The notes under the pieces are model-generated. The model saw only the letters and a list, made by a program, of their open reading frames with translations, ran no database searches and was not told where the DNA came from. DNA of 64,000 nucleotides, from assembly GCA_000181795.3 (NCBI GenBank), contig CM012954.1, positions 139,725 through 203,724 on the forward strand, read 5' to 3'. The position numbers and the translations under genes were made by a program. This DNA comes from Trichinella spiralis (lineage: Eukaryota; Nematoda; Enoplea; Trichinellida; Trichinellidae). Position 1 is the stretch's first letter. Each line of letters opens with the position of its first letter. Positions 51,716-64,000 of this stretch are shown here, in pieces.

Positions 51716-54700
51716 TCAGTTTTGCGCAATTATAGCTGTCAGCATAACAGCTGAAGTCGGTCTCACATCGCACTGAAAACCTGCCGAAGGCATCAAGTGA
51801 CCGTAACTGAAATTGTCAAACACATCTTCAACCTGATATCCAAATGGATTTTGAAGTCCAATCAATTCTAATTTTTCCACAGTAACCACGGCCTACAAAA
51901 GACAACAGCTTTGCCAATTTCAGCCGGACAATTTTGTTCTTCAAGCTTCAGCGGTTGCAATTTTCAGTTATTTTTAAAAAAACTCAATTCATCATAAAAA
52001 CAGAAACCTCGAGTAGCTCAAGAAAAATAATGCCATTGAACTTTTCTAAGTGCATACTTTAAACTGCATACTTTATAAGCGGCTATTCCAGGAACAATTA
52101 CTGAATTGTAATGATCAAAATTTTGAACAAAGAAAATATGAAAAAAAAATAACAAAATAAACCCTTCCACCAATGTTTAAATGGAATTTTTCAAATAAGA
52201 AGTTTTTTCTATGCTAAATCACTGCATAAGACACTTGCAGTGTAATAAAATAAACTTACTCTATCCGTCGGGTGTCTGTTCAAAAACACAAAAGCATATG
52301 AATGTTGATTAGTCTTACTAACTGGAGTTATAGGCTTTTTGTAAACGCTTACATATCCACTCTGAAAATCATGGAGCAGTCAATAATACACAAGCAACAC
52401 AAAACGCACAACAACATTACTTTGTAAATCAATCTTCCCATAATACCTAAAGGATCTTGGTCAACTGCAATTGCCTTTTTGTTGAGCAAAATTTCACGGT
52501 AATATGGAGATATGAATCTTAGATCATTGGACATAAGTAAAGGTGCCGACCATATGCACCATACAGCCATTTGAGCCCTTGCTTGGTCTATGGACAATCC
52601 GGGGTAACCAATAATAAGCTGAAATGAAGAAAATAATTTTGTTTTGCTCATTCAATTAAGCACACTTTCCATTATAATACAACAGAAATTAGTTCATTTC
52701 TCCACTTGAACGCCATAAATTTATTTTTTACGCAAATTTTTATCTGATTTTATCTTTTAATACAAAAGAATTGATACAGTATAAATAAAATTTGAACATT
52801 TCACCCAAATTAATAATGAGCTTTTCAGTATCCATTCAAAAAATAAAAAAAAACTTACTAACACATTCAAATTTTGGTCAAGTTCCTTGATATAACATTA
52901 GATACTAATTAGTTTTTATTCTCTTGTACAATACAGTAACTGAAAATGAAAAAACATGCAATTACTTTCAAAACTAAAATCTTAAAAAACAAATATACTT
53001 GAACTAACAATATAAATTACATATACATCAAATTTTCAAATAGAATTATAGTTAATTATTAATGTTAATTATACAACGCATTATCTTATAGTAATGCACA
53101 CCGAGTATAACAGATATACAGACTGAAATATTTAATAATATTAATGAAATGATACAATGACACATACTGTCGCGCATGTATGCTCACAATAAACTGAAAA
53201 ATTATGAAAAATAAATTCTGATAAATTCATTTTCATTTTTACTTTACTTAGATCTTTTTCGCAACAAGCACACTTTACTTTTGACAATTTACTAATAATA
53301 ACATAAATGTTGAGAAAATGTTTTTACCATATCGGGATCATTCCATCGTCCTGGACCTGAAGCTGCTGCTAAATCGTCTTCATTTTTATCATAAAAATCG
53401 ATTATTTTCAATATCGAATGCCAGGATAAACTGATATCATTATAATTACGCCACATGTTGCAGGACTGAGCAACTGACAAATAATCTGGCTATAAAACAG
53501 TGCACTGCATTACCAATAATTGCAAAAAAACAACGTTAGAAATCACCACTAAAAAAGACTTATAAATTAAATGTACAAATAAACAAAATTAAGATTAATT
53601 TCCAAAAAGTAGTTCATCATCTACAACGCCACAAATTTCCATACCTTTATCCTTAGAGATACTTCGTAAGCTGGCCAACTGCAGGAATAAATAATGCGTC
53701 GTCCAGTTTCATTCAAGTATCGGCTCATTTCTGAATAACCTGTAACAACAGAAATTTCTACCAATGCTACTAACTAAAAAACAAATATTAAAATACAACT
53801 TGGAAAACTTCCTCTTAATAAAGTCAATGGTTTTATTCGCTATTTAACAATAATAATCATAATCATAATCATAATATTTTCTGTACGGACTTCGAAACGA
53901 TGACAACCGAACGCATAAAAAATAAAAGATTTTCAATGAAGCGACTTTTTTAATTAAAATTTTCCAAAAAGTATAAATTAAAAAAATGCACCATTTATAC
54001 ACTTTAACAATTTATCCAACGCATCAACTCTTCTACTGCAATTAATTTTGAAAAGTGGTAGTGGATTTTAATGAATGCAAAGAAATGAATTAAAATAATC
54101 TGTACAATTAAATACAGACCAATTGTCAAAAATAATAATTTATTACTATTATAAATTATGCAGATTTTTTCAGAACGTGAATGTTTGTTTCTTCATCGTT
54201 TCAACAATCCACTATTTACAAATGTAATGCCAATAGACGGTATTATTTGGTTGAGAAGATAAGGGGAAATGATATAATAAATCTTAAATAAAAAGTATCA
54301 CGTTAATTTTTGAAATTTTTGAATTTATATTTACAAAAAAATAAAAATTATATTAAAAACAGTAAAAATACAAAAAAAACAATGCACAATAACAACACTG
54401 CATCTTTTTTTTCCTATTTCAAGTACAATAAATGCAATGTGACAATTTCAACCGATGAAGACGATGATATATCATTAATGATAAACTACAATATGTATTC
54501 ATGTTCAAAATTGAAACAATTAACCAACTGAAGAATTATGAAAACAATTAGAGCAAAGCCACAAAACAAATTTCATATGCATTTTTTCACTGAGCGATGA
54601 CAATCGTACATTTTACAAAACTCACGGTTGACTGACTTTCCTTCCATACACAACCATTTACAGAAACGTTGAAAATAATGTGAACCAAAAATAATTAAAA

Positions 54701-56833
54701 TTATCACAGTGGAAAGAAATTATTATCGTTCCTTCTATACCCACTTACAAGTTCAACAAACTTCTTGCATAAGAAAAAAAACTGCAAATGCATTCATTGT
54801 AACTAATTAAAAAATATAAATAAAGCACTTTCTTTCCACTTCAGTTATTCGAAATATATATATATTATACTTCGAGCATCGAAATAAATGAAATGCTAAA
54901 ATTGGAGTGCATTAAAAATTGTTTTTAAATACATCTTTTCCATTACTGCTAAATGAAAAAAAATCATAAATAGAAATAGAGAGATTAAATCACTGATGGA
55001 TCAATCTTTCATTAAATACTTCAAACACACCACTGCTGTTATTTGCAAATTCGAATGTATTTAATCATCCAATAATGTGCGCTTTAAAATTACTCTTTCT
55101 AAGCAAATCTCTAAAAATATACAACTTAACATTAGCTGTTATTTTATTATCAACACGTTCTGCTGATTAATTAATGCATAACTCCAGATGCTTACAGTTA
55201 CTTGTACAGAATAAAACAAAGAAATCTTTTTACAGAGATAATCTTTTAAATCTTATCCACAAATTGTATTCTAGAATAATTTAAACAATACTTAGCAACT
55301 GTACAGAATAGGATATTATTGTGCTTAAAATTTCAAAAAGTAACTGGTAAAATAAGATGATAATTTTAAAAAGTACAAAATGAAAATAATACCACAATAT
55401 CTCCTCAACAACAACAATAATAATAATAATAGCATGCATTACGAAATAATTATCTCTGAAATCAAAATCAGTTTGCAAAACAATATTTTGAACTTCTTTT
55501 TCTGTTCATTTTCGTAAAGTTTACAAATCCTGCAAATATGAAACTTCATTTTAAGAAACCGTTATTAACAAAACGTTGTTTTCCTCTAACTAAATTGATG
55601 GAAAACACAATTCATTAACGATGTTTAAGGCAATACACAACGTAAAGACGTTAGCAAAAATTTACGACCGTCACATGCCGAAAAACGACTCCAAATGCTT
55701 AACGTTCGTTTGAATAAATACTAAATGCCAAACTTGCAAACGTCATTCTCATTCCTTGTGCTATGCAAACCGCTAAAAATGCCGACATTCTGAACTAAAA
55801 CTGAGCAGCTTGAAAAATAACAATTATTATTAGCATAGAAAGAAGCCAAATTAATGCAAAACACCAACCAACGAACCAACACGCAGAACTTTATTCATTT
55901 TGATTTGTTTTGCTTTATTCTTTCCATTTTATCCTTTCTTAACTGCAAATTCTGTTTTTTCAAATAACACTTCTATTCAATTAACATTAGTTAGTCTTCA
56001 CTTTCTTCCAAACAAAAAAAAAGAGACATGCAATTCTTTCACAACAATTATTCCGATAATAACTATTTTCTCACCTAGACGTTAATAATCGTGGTCCACC
56101 GAGAGTTACTTGTTAATTAATTCAGATTTTGTAGTATTTTTTGAATATAATACTCCTGCTGAGTATATATTTCAATATGTGTATTTCAAACCTGCTGGCA
56201 TGAGAGAAACGTCAACATTGCAGCCATCCAACTTGAGCATATCAACATCCCAACTTGCAAAAGTCTGTGCATCGAGTTTCAAAAAGTACAAGCTTCCAGG
56301 ATAACGAGCACATGTTTCTGTTCCAAAATCGCCGTATATGCCAAGCTTCAAATTGCGGTCGTGCATCTATGAAAAATAAACGTTAATTTGTGAACATACA
56401 TTACTGTCCACCTGTGTTCGTACATATCTGGCAAGTTGCTTTATCCCTAAAAATAGAACTGACATTAGCAGAAAGCATTAAAGTAAATAAATAGAAATCG
56501 TAATAATCTACCTGATGGAAATCGAGTTCGATCTGCAACCAGCTGATCATTAGAATCTCTTTTCATCTCAGACCAGCAATCGTCAATATTCACTAAATTA
56601 TAGCCAGCTTCTAAATAACCATCTTCAACAAGTCGATCAGCCATATCCATATATAGTGCTTCATTGATGCACGACAACGGATAACGACTGCAATCTGTTT
56701 GACAACCAAAAGCCGCCCAGCTTAGCCAACCCATTGGTGGTGTCAAAGCTACACCATTATCCAGTGCTCGAAGACTAACCGGCCAACTAGCTGAAATCCA
56801 AATGAAAAATATCCAAGAAACCATTCGCGTCAT
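51716..56833 (-). CDS. NAGA/GLA-like: Alpha-galactosidase / alpha-N-acetylgalactosaminidase (GH27), lysosomal
   Basis: Lysosomal glycosidase removing terminal alpha-linked GalNAc or galactose from glycoconjugates. Exons in coding order: 56512-56833, 56424-56446, 56192-56366, 53645-53739, 53328-53489, 52421-52618, 52260-52361, 51716-51892; 417 residues (human NAGA 411). A signal peptide precedes [16 protein letters not shown]; then [47 protein letters not shown] with the nucleophile Asp, [31 protein letters not shown] with the acid/base Asp, and AVDQDPLG. The residue block SCSWPAYE (rather than SCEWP...) is the NAGA-like substrate-specificity loop; many invertebrates have one enzyme ancestral to both GLA and NAGA, so activity should be read with care. 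Exon 2 is only 23 nt (IKQLARY). The third intron is about 2.45 kb and holds only AT-rich sequence with chance frames. Confidence 0.95.
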
Positions 56834-57811
56834 TTTTCCTTTTCGCTCAAACTTTATTTATCAACTACTTCCTTCTTCACTTCAAATGCCAGAAAGAATC
56901 TTGAATGACTAAATGAATGAATGAATGAATGAATGAATGAATGCACGAATGAAACATATTCCATCGAATTACTGTAAAAATGAGAAAATAAGGTGCTGTC
57001 TAAGCGAAGATATTAGATACAAATCTAAACTAACCTATTGAACTCATGTTCCATCACCTGCCTATCCATCACAGAAAGTCAAGGTTACAAATCATTGTAC
57101 GTATGTGGTGGCTGGCAATTACGAAAATTTTTACCTTCATTTGACATGTAACACAAATAAAAAAATAAGAAAAAATATACATTATCACAATTTCAGATTG
57201 TCCATGCATCAACTAACATCGCTGCTTGAGCAAAATGACCGGATGATTAATTAGTAGTTCAAATTTTCAGTCATATCAGGCAAGAAAACGTCAAAAAGCA
57301 AGTGAAAAAAACCAATTTCGTAATAAACTGCAATCAATCGTAATTGTTCCATTGCCAACCGAATGCTATGCGCTTGGTGATGTACTTGACGTTACAGTTG
57401 CTCAAAAATCGTCACTGTAATTGATCAAAAATGATATGAATAAATAAATAAATAAATAAATAAATAAATACAGTCAAGCGGTCAGAAAAGCAGAATAAGG
57501 CAAATAATGAATGAGTAACAACAGCTGGAAAACTCGAAGAAAAACAGGATGATAATGACGACAAAAAAACTACCCAGTAGGAACCTTCTTTCATCTTCAA
57601 CATACTGTAAAAAAATCCACTGAGATCTGAAATTTTACAAAAATGAAATGCTGAAACAATTATTTTGCTTGAATATATAGTTGAAAAACTAAATCCAATT
57701 CAAATAATCAATCCATTTATTGCAGAATTGGTTCAGTTTTACAAACTGCATAAATTGATGACGTTTATTCAATCACGTTCATGGAGTTGAATTAGTTCAT
57801 TATTAACGCTC
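56834..57811. other. Intergenic spacer with tetranucleotide repeats
   Basis: Contains an AATG run at 56912-56943 and a TAAA run at about 57440-57470. The rest is featureless AT-rich sequence that should include the promoter of the GH27 gene. Confidence 0.65.
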
Positions 57812-59164
57812 TCATGGAGGCATGCGAAGACCTCCGTCAATTCGTATAACTTCACCATTAATCATTGGATTTTCAATCACGCTTTTAACTAAATGTCCAA
57901 ATTCAACTGGTTCACCAAATCGATGCGGATAAGGAGTTAGTCGACCAAAAAACTGTCGCACTTTTTCAGGAAGAAAAGATGTCAACGGAGTGTTAAACAA
58001 GCCTGTTAAAAAAGGTGATGAAAATTATTTAAAAACACACTGAAGTTTTTCCATAACCATGAATGCACACACTGCAAAGCATTGCGTCATCTCACTCGCA
58101 CAGTGTGTTAAAAATATCTCACTTGTGCAATTTTACGATAAAAATGGTAAATCACTGGATAAAATAAAAATTTAAACGGTATATACCAGGTGCAATGGTG
58201 ACAACCCTTATACGATGTCTCGAACAGTCCCTAGCTAATGGCAGAGTCATGGAATTCAGCGCCCCACAACAGGCAGCATAAGCTGCCTGCCCTTGCTGAC
58301 CATCAAAAGCGGCAGTGCTCGACGTTACAATAATAACTCCACGCTCTTCATCCTCTGCCAACTCTTTCTCCAACATCATACCAATACTCTGACGTATTAC
58401 ATTAAAAGTTCCAAGAACGTTCACCTGAAACGGATTTCACAATTCTAATAATATATACACAGCACATGTCAACAATTCTGCTGCAATATACAATTTGTGA
58501 ATGAAAAATTCACAACTTCCTCAGAAATGCATGGTAAAAAAATATTTCAAATGAGCACAAGCTGCGTGAGAATGAATATAAGAAATATTTTTTACTCGGA
58601 ATACATTTTCAAACGGTTCCAGTGGATGCGGTTGCTTCTTGGTGTTGTTGTAAACGGTGAATGCTATGCCTATCGCTGCGCAATTCACAACCGCATCCAA
58701 TTTGCCAAATTTCTGTCGACAAAATTCCAACGTTTTGCTAACATCTGACTCTGATGTAACCTAAATCAACGTGCCAAACACTGACTTTAGTTCACTTTAA
58801 TAGATTGACTGAGTAGATAAGTACAGACAGCTTCTGTAAAAGAAATAAAACATTCTCCCTCCCCCCACCCCACCCCACGGAATGCTCACTTACATCACCA
58901 GGGCTGAAGACAACATCCGTTTTGTGCAAAGATTCGGCCACTTCTGCTCCAGAAGAAGTTGGCAAATCCATCAAAACAATCTTTGAACCCATCTTCAACA
59001 ACTGTTCAGCACAGCCTTTTCCCAAGCCTGAAGCTCCTCCAGTAATCAGTGCGACCAAATTCTATTCAATTATGTACATTTCAGCGAACTGGCAACATCA
59101 AATAATACTACATCCATCATACACTGCACTACATTAAACTTACTCGACTTTTGGACAACACCAT
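57812..59164 (-). CDS. HSD17B10-like: HSD17B10-type short-chain dehydrogenase with catalytic Lys replaced by Cys
   Basis: Mitochondrial SDR: in other animals it oxidises 2-methyl-3-hydroxybutyryl-CoA and steroids and is also the MRPP2 subunit of mitochondrial RNase P. Exons in coding order: 59144-59164, 58894-59061, 58596-58760, 58187-58424, 57812-58002; 260 residues (human 261). Visible: ALITGGASGLGKG (NAD site), VLMDLP with the Asp that selects NAD, VVNCAAIG, VNVLGTFNVIR, VTSSTAAFDGQQGQAAY with catalytic Ser 154 and Tyr 167, IRVVTIAPGLFNTPL, and ENPMINGEVIRIDGGLRMPP. The YxxxK motif reads YAACC, so the catalytic Lys (human 172) is Cys 171. Everything else is intact, suggesting selection for structure; loss of dehydrogenase activity with retained RNase P role is a plausible inference. 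A G-rich tract lies just inside intron 2. The gene ends about 980 bp from the GH27 start. Confidence 0.93.
58857..58876 (-). other. G-quadruplex-like tract just inside an intron
   Basis: On the coding strand the intron after HSD17B10-like exon 2 carries runs of 4, 4, 6 and 3 G separated by single bases, starting 17 nt after the GT donor. Four G-runs with one-base loops are the classic stable G-quadruplex arrangement and stand out in this AT-rich window. Confidence 0.75.
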
Positions 59165-59518
59165 TCTGTAAAACAACAAAAAAAATACATTACAGAATTT
59201 TCACAACAAATCAACTTTCAACTTCTTGATCACAAACAATAATATTATGATGGAACAACAGAACCACAAGTTTAGCTGAAAAAGTGAAGAAAAATAAGCA
59301 AAACAGATCACTTTATTAATTTGAATCAATCGTATTATCAATTCATATACACAAAAAGCACATATCAATGCAATGCACAAACGCAGAATTAAAATAATAA
59401 GCATAAAATATATCGAAATCATTCGTATTAGTTGAGAGGAATTATCATGGAAGACAAAAAAAATGGCCAGTCAAAATAACCGATGCCTATTTTTGATTTT
59501 AAAACACAGTTCCAATAA
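59165..59518. other. Short spacer, no gene seen
   Basis: AT-rich 354-bp gap between the dynein stop codon and the start of the HSD17B10-like gene on the same strand. No trans-splice or operon signal was recognised. Confidence 0.55.
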
Positions 59519-62500
59519 TTATTGCATCAGTCCGTTGCAGACGATAGCTACACCCCTTTCGTAAAACTCATTTACAGACAATATTGCAGGATCCATTTGA
59601 AAATCTAAGCTGAACAACACTCGTTGACGATCTGTGTACAAATAAACTGGAAGTCGGACTGTATTATCCAATTTCTGCTTCTCGGCAATTCCGTGCACCC
59701 ATTTCAACTGCACGGCCAACAGATCCGTCCAAATTTTGGGACTGATTTTCAGCCGACCTTGCTCTGAGCAAGAAACGCCCATAATTTTCAATCCTGAACA
59801 ACAACATCAATAAAAAAAATACCGTTATGAAATGGAATAATAAAAAAAAAAACAACAAGCAACAAACACACACCAGTAACACCAAAACTGCAATCATCCA
59901 TTTCAAGATTGTCAAAAGTGTTCGCTACTTGAACGTCAAGTTTGAGTTCTTCCAAAGACCATTCGTTCAATTGCGCAACGTGCTGTCGAGTTGCTGTCAA
60001 ATATGCTTCTGGACTGAGCAACCCTCCAATCCAAAGTCTATTCTACAAAAGCAAAACGTAACAAAAAAATTCATTAAATTAACCATCGAAATAAAACGAA
60101 AATCATACTTTTAAATTTTTAATACGGCCAGAAGAAACAGCATCGACGATCAACTGAAACTGAGCAAGACGTTCAGCAAAATCATGCACCCATTGTGTAA
60201 TCGTTGTCGCAGATGGAATGGTATATTTGATCCATGTCTCTGGCACTAATCCTGAAATGGATACGAAAAGAAAAATACAAAAGCAATGATAGTCGAAGAA
60301 AATTAACAAACTGACAAACCTTTGTTCAAGTGAGCAAAAAGATCTCTGTGGTGATTGGTAGGCTTCTTGTTTCCATCAACAATGCCGATCAAATCGGCCA
60401 AATCATGTCGTACATTATTCAACAGTCGACTGGCAATGCTCACTTCACGTTCAAAAAATCTGTACAATGGATCTTTGATATTGCTCACTGAACGCTTCAA
60501 CGGAGCCAAGGACTGTAAGGAATAAGGAAATTATAATAATTGTTGTAGCAAATTAAAAAATAATGAGAAACAAATGAAATAATAATAATGCAACAACCAA
60601 CCGTAGGAAGAGAATTCAGCCAGTGATCGGCAGCTTCGCGTATCTGTTTCAACCAGTGTGGCTTATGGTTTTCGCCTTCAAATTGTTCACCAATCGGTGT
60701 GTAAGCCAGTTCTTCATCTTCGTCGTTCATTTTTAGCAACTTCTTTACCATGGTTTGCCCTGAAATTTGTGCAAATACAACATAATACACCTGCGAAGAG
60801 AAGCAGTGAAAAAAAAATATATATACGTATACCTCTTATTGTTAATAATACTTTTTCTGCGTTCGACGGCAAACCAAGCCAAGCGGGTGACTGCAGCGCT
60901 TGAATTGACTCCACCCAGTTAACGTACTGTTCACGACGAACTCCGTCTGGGACAGTAAGTTTATTGCCAAGACTGTCGACATTGTTCACCAAAGCAAAAT
61001 CAGGTTGGAAACTTTTCTCTGAGAACAATTTTTCAATAAAACAATCCAACAAAATCTACAAATCAACAAATATAAACCACCAATATCGCAATTTCACTGT
61101 ACTTTCAGTTAATAATAAATAAATAAATAAATAAGCTTAATTAATTACTTGATCAAATTCATTGTCCAGATGACCACCATAAATGCACTGCGAAAGCAGT
61201 GTACGTATAGCATTCCAGGGAACTTTTTCAGCAGGCAAATTCGCTCGACCCTACAACAACAACAACAACAACAACAACAATATATTTTACTCCATCATTA
61301 CTGGCAAATAAGGAAAATAAATATACATGTGCTGCAGCATCAACCCACGTGTCAACGCATTCCCAAGCCGCACGCAAGTCGGCTTCAGAAAATTCATATT
61401 TTTTCGTCCAACCGAGCGGAACATATTGCAAACGTTCTTGAACCAAAGCGTGAAGCCATGCTAACAAGAAAAATAATCGTGGACGTTCAGCGGGAGGCTA
61501 AAATATTAGAATTTCATTTACAAATTCATGCGAAATAAATCAATTAGCGTAGGAAAAACCAAAATAAGTAGAATATTTTTTCAACCTTAGTCATCTTTCC
61601 TGGAGGAATAGTTCCAAATGTTCGCAGAAGATTCGCTTTAATTCCGGGCGGTGGTTCGTAAACAATAATTCTTCCTGCTCGAAGCAAATTAACAGGCAAC
61701 TACAATCGAAACAAATCAACCAATTGCACATGTATACAGTAGTGATAAGATGGAACTGCAAAAAACCACTCCTCTACCTTGGGATGAATTTCCATCGTAA
61801 GAAACAAACGGAAATTAGGATGCGGCACAAGTGAGTGCAATTTTTTTTCCAGATGAATCAACCAACCTGTTGCAAGATGTACATTTTTCAACAAAACCCA
61901 TCTACCTGTCTTAGCCGATGAATTGACAGCTTTCTCGGCCGCATCAAAGCCTTCCGCAGAACCTTAAATTTGAAATTAGTTGTAAAAATATAGATAAACG
62001 AAGAGAGAGTGAGAGGGAGAAATGAAAATTGATTTACATAAAATAAAATAAAATAAAATAAAATCACTCACCCATCGCAATTGATGTCAATCCTCTATCC
62101 AATTCTGAAGACAAATCATCCACCCTACCGCTGGCATCATAGCCAGGAACTGAACAAAGCAACAATGGCATATTGCAGGATATCTACAAAACAGATATAT
62201 ATATATAGATGCAGACAATTTTAAAAATCAATTTCAATTAAAACAAAAACAAACAAACTTCAGTTTCGACAATCGTCTTCAAATCGAGAATATTTTCGCC
62301 GGTTGACATAAAGTTTTCTCCAAAAGCAACATCGATAAACATATGCGCAGCGGATAATAACCGATCCGGACGTACAGCTTGAATCAGTAACAACCTGTAC
62401 AACGCTTGACTCACTGGCGCTAAACAGAAAACAAAACGCAAATAATAAACATACATATTTTGTTCATAATGGTGAATTTTTACACTCACTTCTGGTTTTA

Positions 62501-64000
62501 GATTCATCCCACCAGATGGGACAATTGATTTCAGGATTGGAAGATTCGATCCATTCAAGCACGCCTTCAGTTTGAGCCAGTCGTTCGGCAAGAGAAGCAA
62601 ATGCCGGCAACGTGACCAACTGAGCAAGCTTTTCTTTTTGTTCTTTGCTCAATTTCAACTGACCACTGGTCGAAAAAGGTGCTGTGTCAGCAGTTTTCAA
62701 AGAATCAGACCTCATCAAAAGGTGACTAAATTCATCATCGAACGAACAATCGCTAAATATTTGAAAAAAATATTATTAATAAATGGATTTAAAGAAAAAA
62801 ACAAAAATACACCACCTTTCAGACATCCCCTTCAAATATATGCGTGATAACAGCAAAGCAAATCCCAGTCGATCGTGATGCAACAACCCCAACGAAACTC
62901 GTCTGTAGACAGTCTAAAAATTAGCATTTTTACACGTCACAATTTTTGAAATGAACTACATTTCGATAAATTACTTTGAATATGTTTTTCGTTATTACAT
63001 TCAACCTTTGACTGTAATCAGAGATACCATCCAATATGGACTTCTTGTTCAGAACATGCATGAAAATGTCCATGAAAAATTGAAGAGAATACTGATACAG
63101 AAAATGCATCTGTGTAGACAAAAAAAATAACCATTAAGTTCAAATATACTAGTGCCGATAAAAGTGAATAACAAAAGTATCCAATAGTTAGTTGAAAATA
63201 ACCTGATTCAAGTGATCTAATGTGAAATACAACGACGCGCAGTAGGATGAAAACGGTGTGTAGAGTTGTGAAGTTTTTTCAATCTCCATCATAACAGTTT
63301 CCGTTTCACTGGCTTTGCGAGAAACTTCAGCCGCTTCTTTCTTCAACGTTTCCAGCGTAGAAATAATGCTATGAATGAAAAGAAAAAAATCAGCTCACAA
63401 AATTATGCAAATCTATCATGTATGAAACATAAACCGTACCTGTCATCATCCAAAATCCGACCTTTCACGTCGTTCAGCGCTTGAAGCAGTGATGTTTCCA
63501 GATGTCTCAAACGAAGTGCAAATTCACCTATTTCGTTCGATGCAAACAAGAAAAATGAAATGAACAAATTTTCAATTGAATTCAAAGCATTATTACCTTG
63601 CAATTTCATCAAATCGGATCTTTTCGAGTCAATGTCGGGACGTTCAGCTTTCAATATATGATTCAAACACTGACTCTGCAAACTGCTACGAGTGACTGTA
63701 AAATTAATTACAGTGACACGGGAACAAATATCAGGCGTCAATTGAATCTGAATCAAAAAAAAAGAACCAAAACAACAATTAATATAACAAGATATTAGCA
63801 TTGAAAAAGTTTTTAAAAGTACGGTAGGATCGCGGGTGGATAAAAATATTTGAAAACTCGGTGACAAATCAATATCTTGATCACCGACTGTGATAAGAAC
63901 ACGACCACCGGCTCGTTTCACTTCGTAATTCAAAACGGGATTCAAAATTGGATCGTAACATTCGACATCTTGAACCAAAAGTGAATTTCCAAAACGCAAT
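59519..64000 (-). CDS. DYNC1H1: Cytoplasmic dynein heavy chain 1, C-terminal part (runs off right edge)
   Basis: Motor subunit for retrograde microtubule transport. Nineteen exons in coding order: (64000)-63823, 63747-63597, 63527-63440, 63368-63203, 63109-62975, 62913-62816, 62752-62490, 62419-62259, 62183-62072, 61962-61778, 61699-61586, 61497-61327, 61250-61149, 61055-60833, 60759-60602, 60512-60320, 60251-60109, 60042-59874, 59793-59519; about 1,027 of the usual 4,600 residues. Matches cytoplasmic dynein 1 throughout: [49 protein letters not shown] (AAA5), [42 protein letters not shown] (AAA6), [67 protein letters not shown], and the end [15 protein letters not shown]. Ciliary dyneins lack this exact tail. 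Introns 63748-63822 and 63528-63596 have no in-frame stop. Confidence 0.97.
61253..61280. repeat. ACA trinucleotide microsatellite at a dynein splice site
   Basis: About nine CAA repeats that directly abut the acceptor of the dynein exon 61149-61250; on the coding strand this reads TTG/TGT repeats and serves as the pyrimidine-poor polypyrimidine tract. Confidence 0.85.
62040..62063. repeat. AAAAT pentanucleotide tandem repeat
   Basis: About five copies of AAAAT in the dynein intron 61963-62071; a short tandem repeat with no further role evident. Confidence 0.85.

Noticed and set aside
53740-56191. Open frames inside the large GH27 intron
   Set aside because: All are short, AT-driven and unlike known proteins; the GH27 alignment is continuous across the intron without extra sequence.

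Overview
This is a eukaryotic, intron-rich, strongly AT-rich stretch of an animal genome. Every gene recognised is a metazoan gene, and most are broken into small exons by short GT-AG introns (often 48-90 nt) among longer, gene-free AT-rich introns and spacers. The gene set (a Wnt ligand, synaptophysin, AKT/PKB, cytoplasmic dynein, an SLC22 transporter, PAN-domain secreted protein) fits a small invertebrate. A nematode outside the Caenorhabditis group is my best guess, but the sequence alone does not prove it.

Layout from left to right: the C-terminal part of glycine C-acetyltransferase (+, enters from the left edge); plastin/fimbrin (-); a GMC oxidoreductase (+) whose second intron carries an inverted duplication next to a 10-N gap; a Wnt-16-like ligand (+); selenoprotein K (+) with an in-frame UGA and a SECIS element; then a minus-strand run of synaptophysin, the mitochondrial Rieske protein, RNA polymerase III subunit RPC4, the elongation factor ELL (single exon), DGAT1 and AKT; an SLC22 organic-ion transporter (+); and a final minus-strand run of a secreted PAN-domain protein with a C-terminal thrombospondin-like module, alpha-galactosidase/N-acetylgalactosaminidase, an HSD17B10-type dehydrogenase, and the C-terminal ~1,030 residues of cytoplasmic dynein heavy chain 1, which runs off the right edge.

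Exon models were built by hand: each junction was placed at a GT(or GC)-AG pair, and the codon phases of all exons add up to uninterrupted reading frames. The genes are functionally unrelated housekeeping and signalling genes; I see no evidence that they work as one pathway or an operon. ELL and RPC4 both serve transcription, and the Rieske protein, GCAT and the HSD17B10-like enzyme are mitochondrial, but adjacency looks incidental.

The most noteworthy points are the selenoprotein K gene with a well-formed SECIS; two enzymes with changed catalytic residues (HSD17B10-like Lys to Cys; GMC second catalytic residue to Gly); two GC-AG introns; an intronless ELL among intron-dense neighbours; a probable assembly artefact at 10129-10685; and a G-quadruplex-like tract beside a splice donor in the HSD17B10-like gene.
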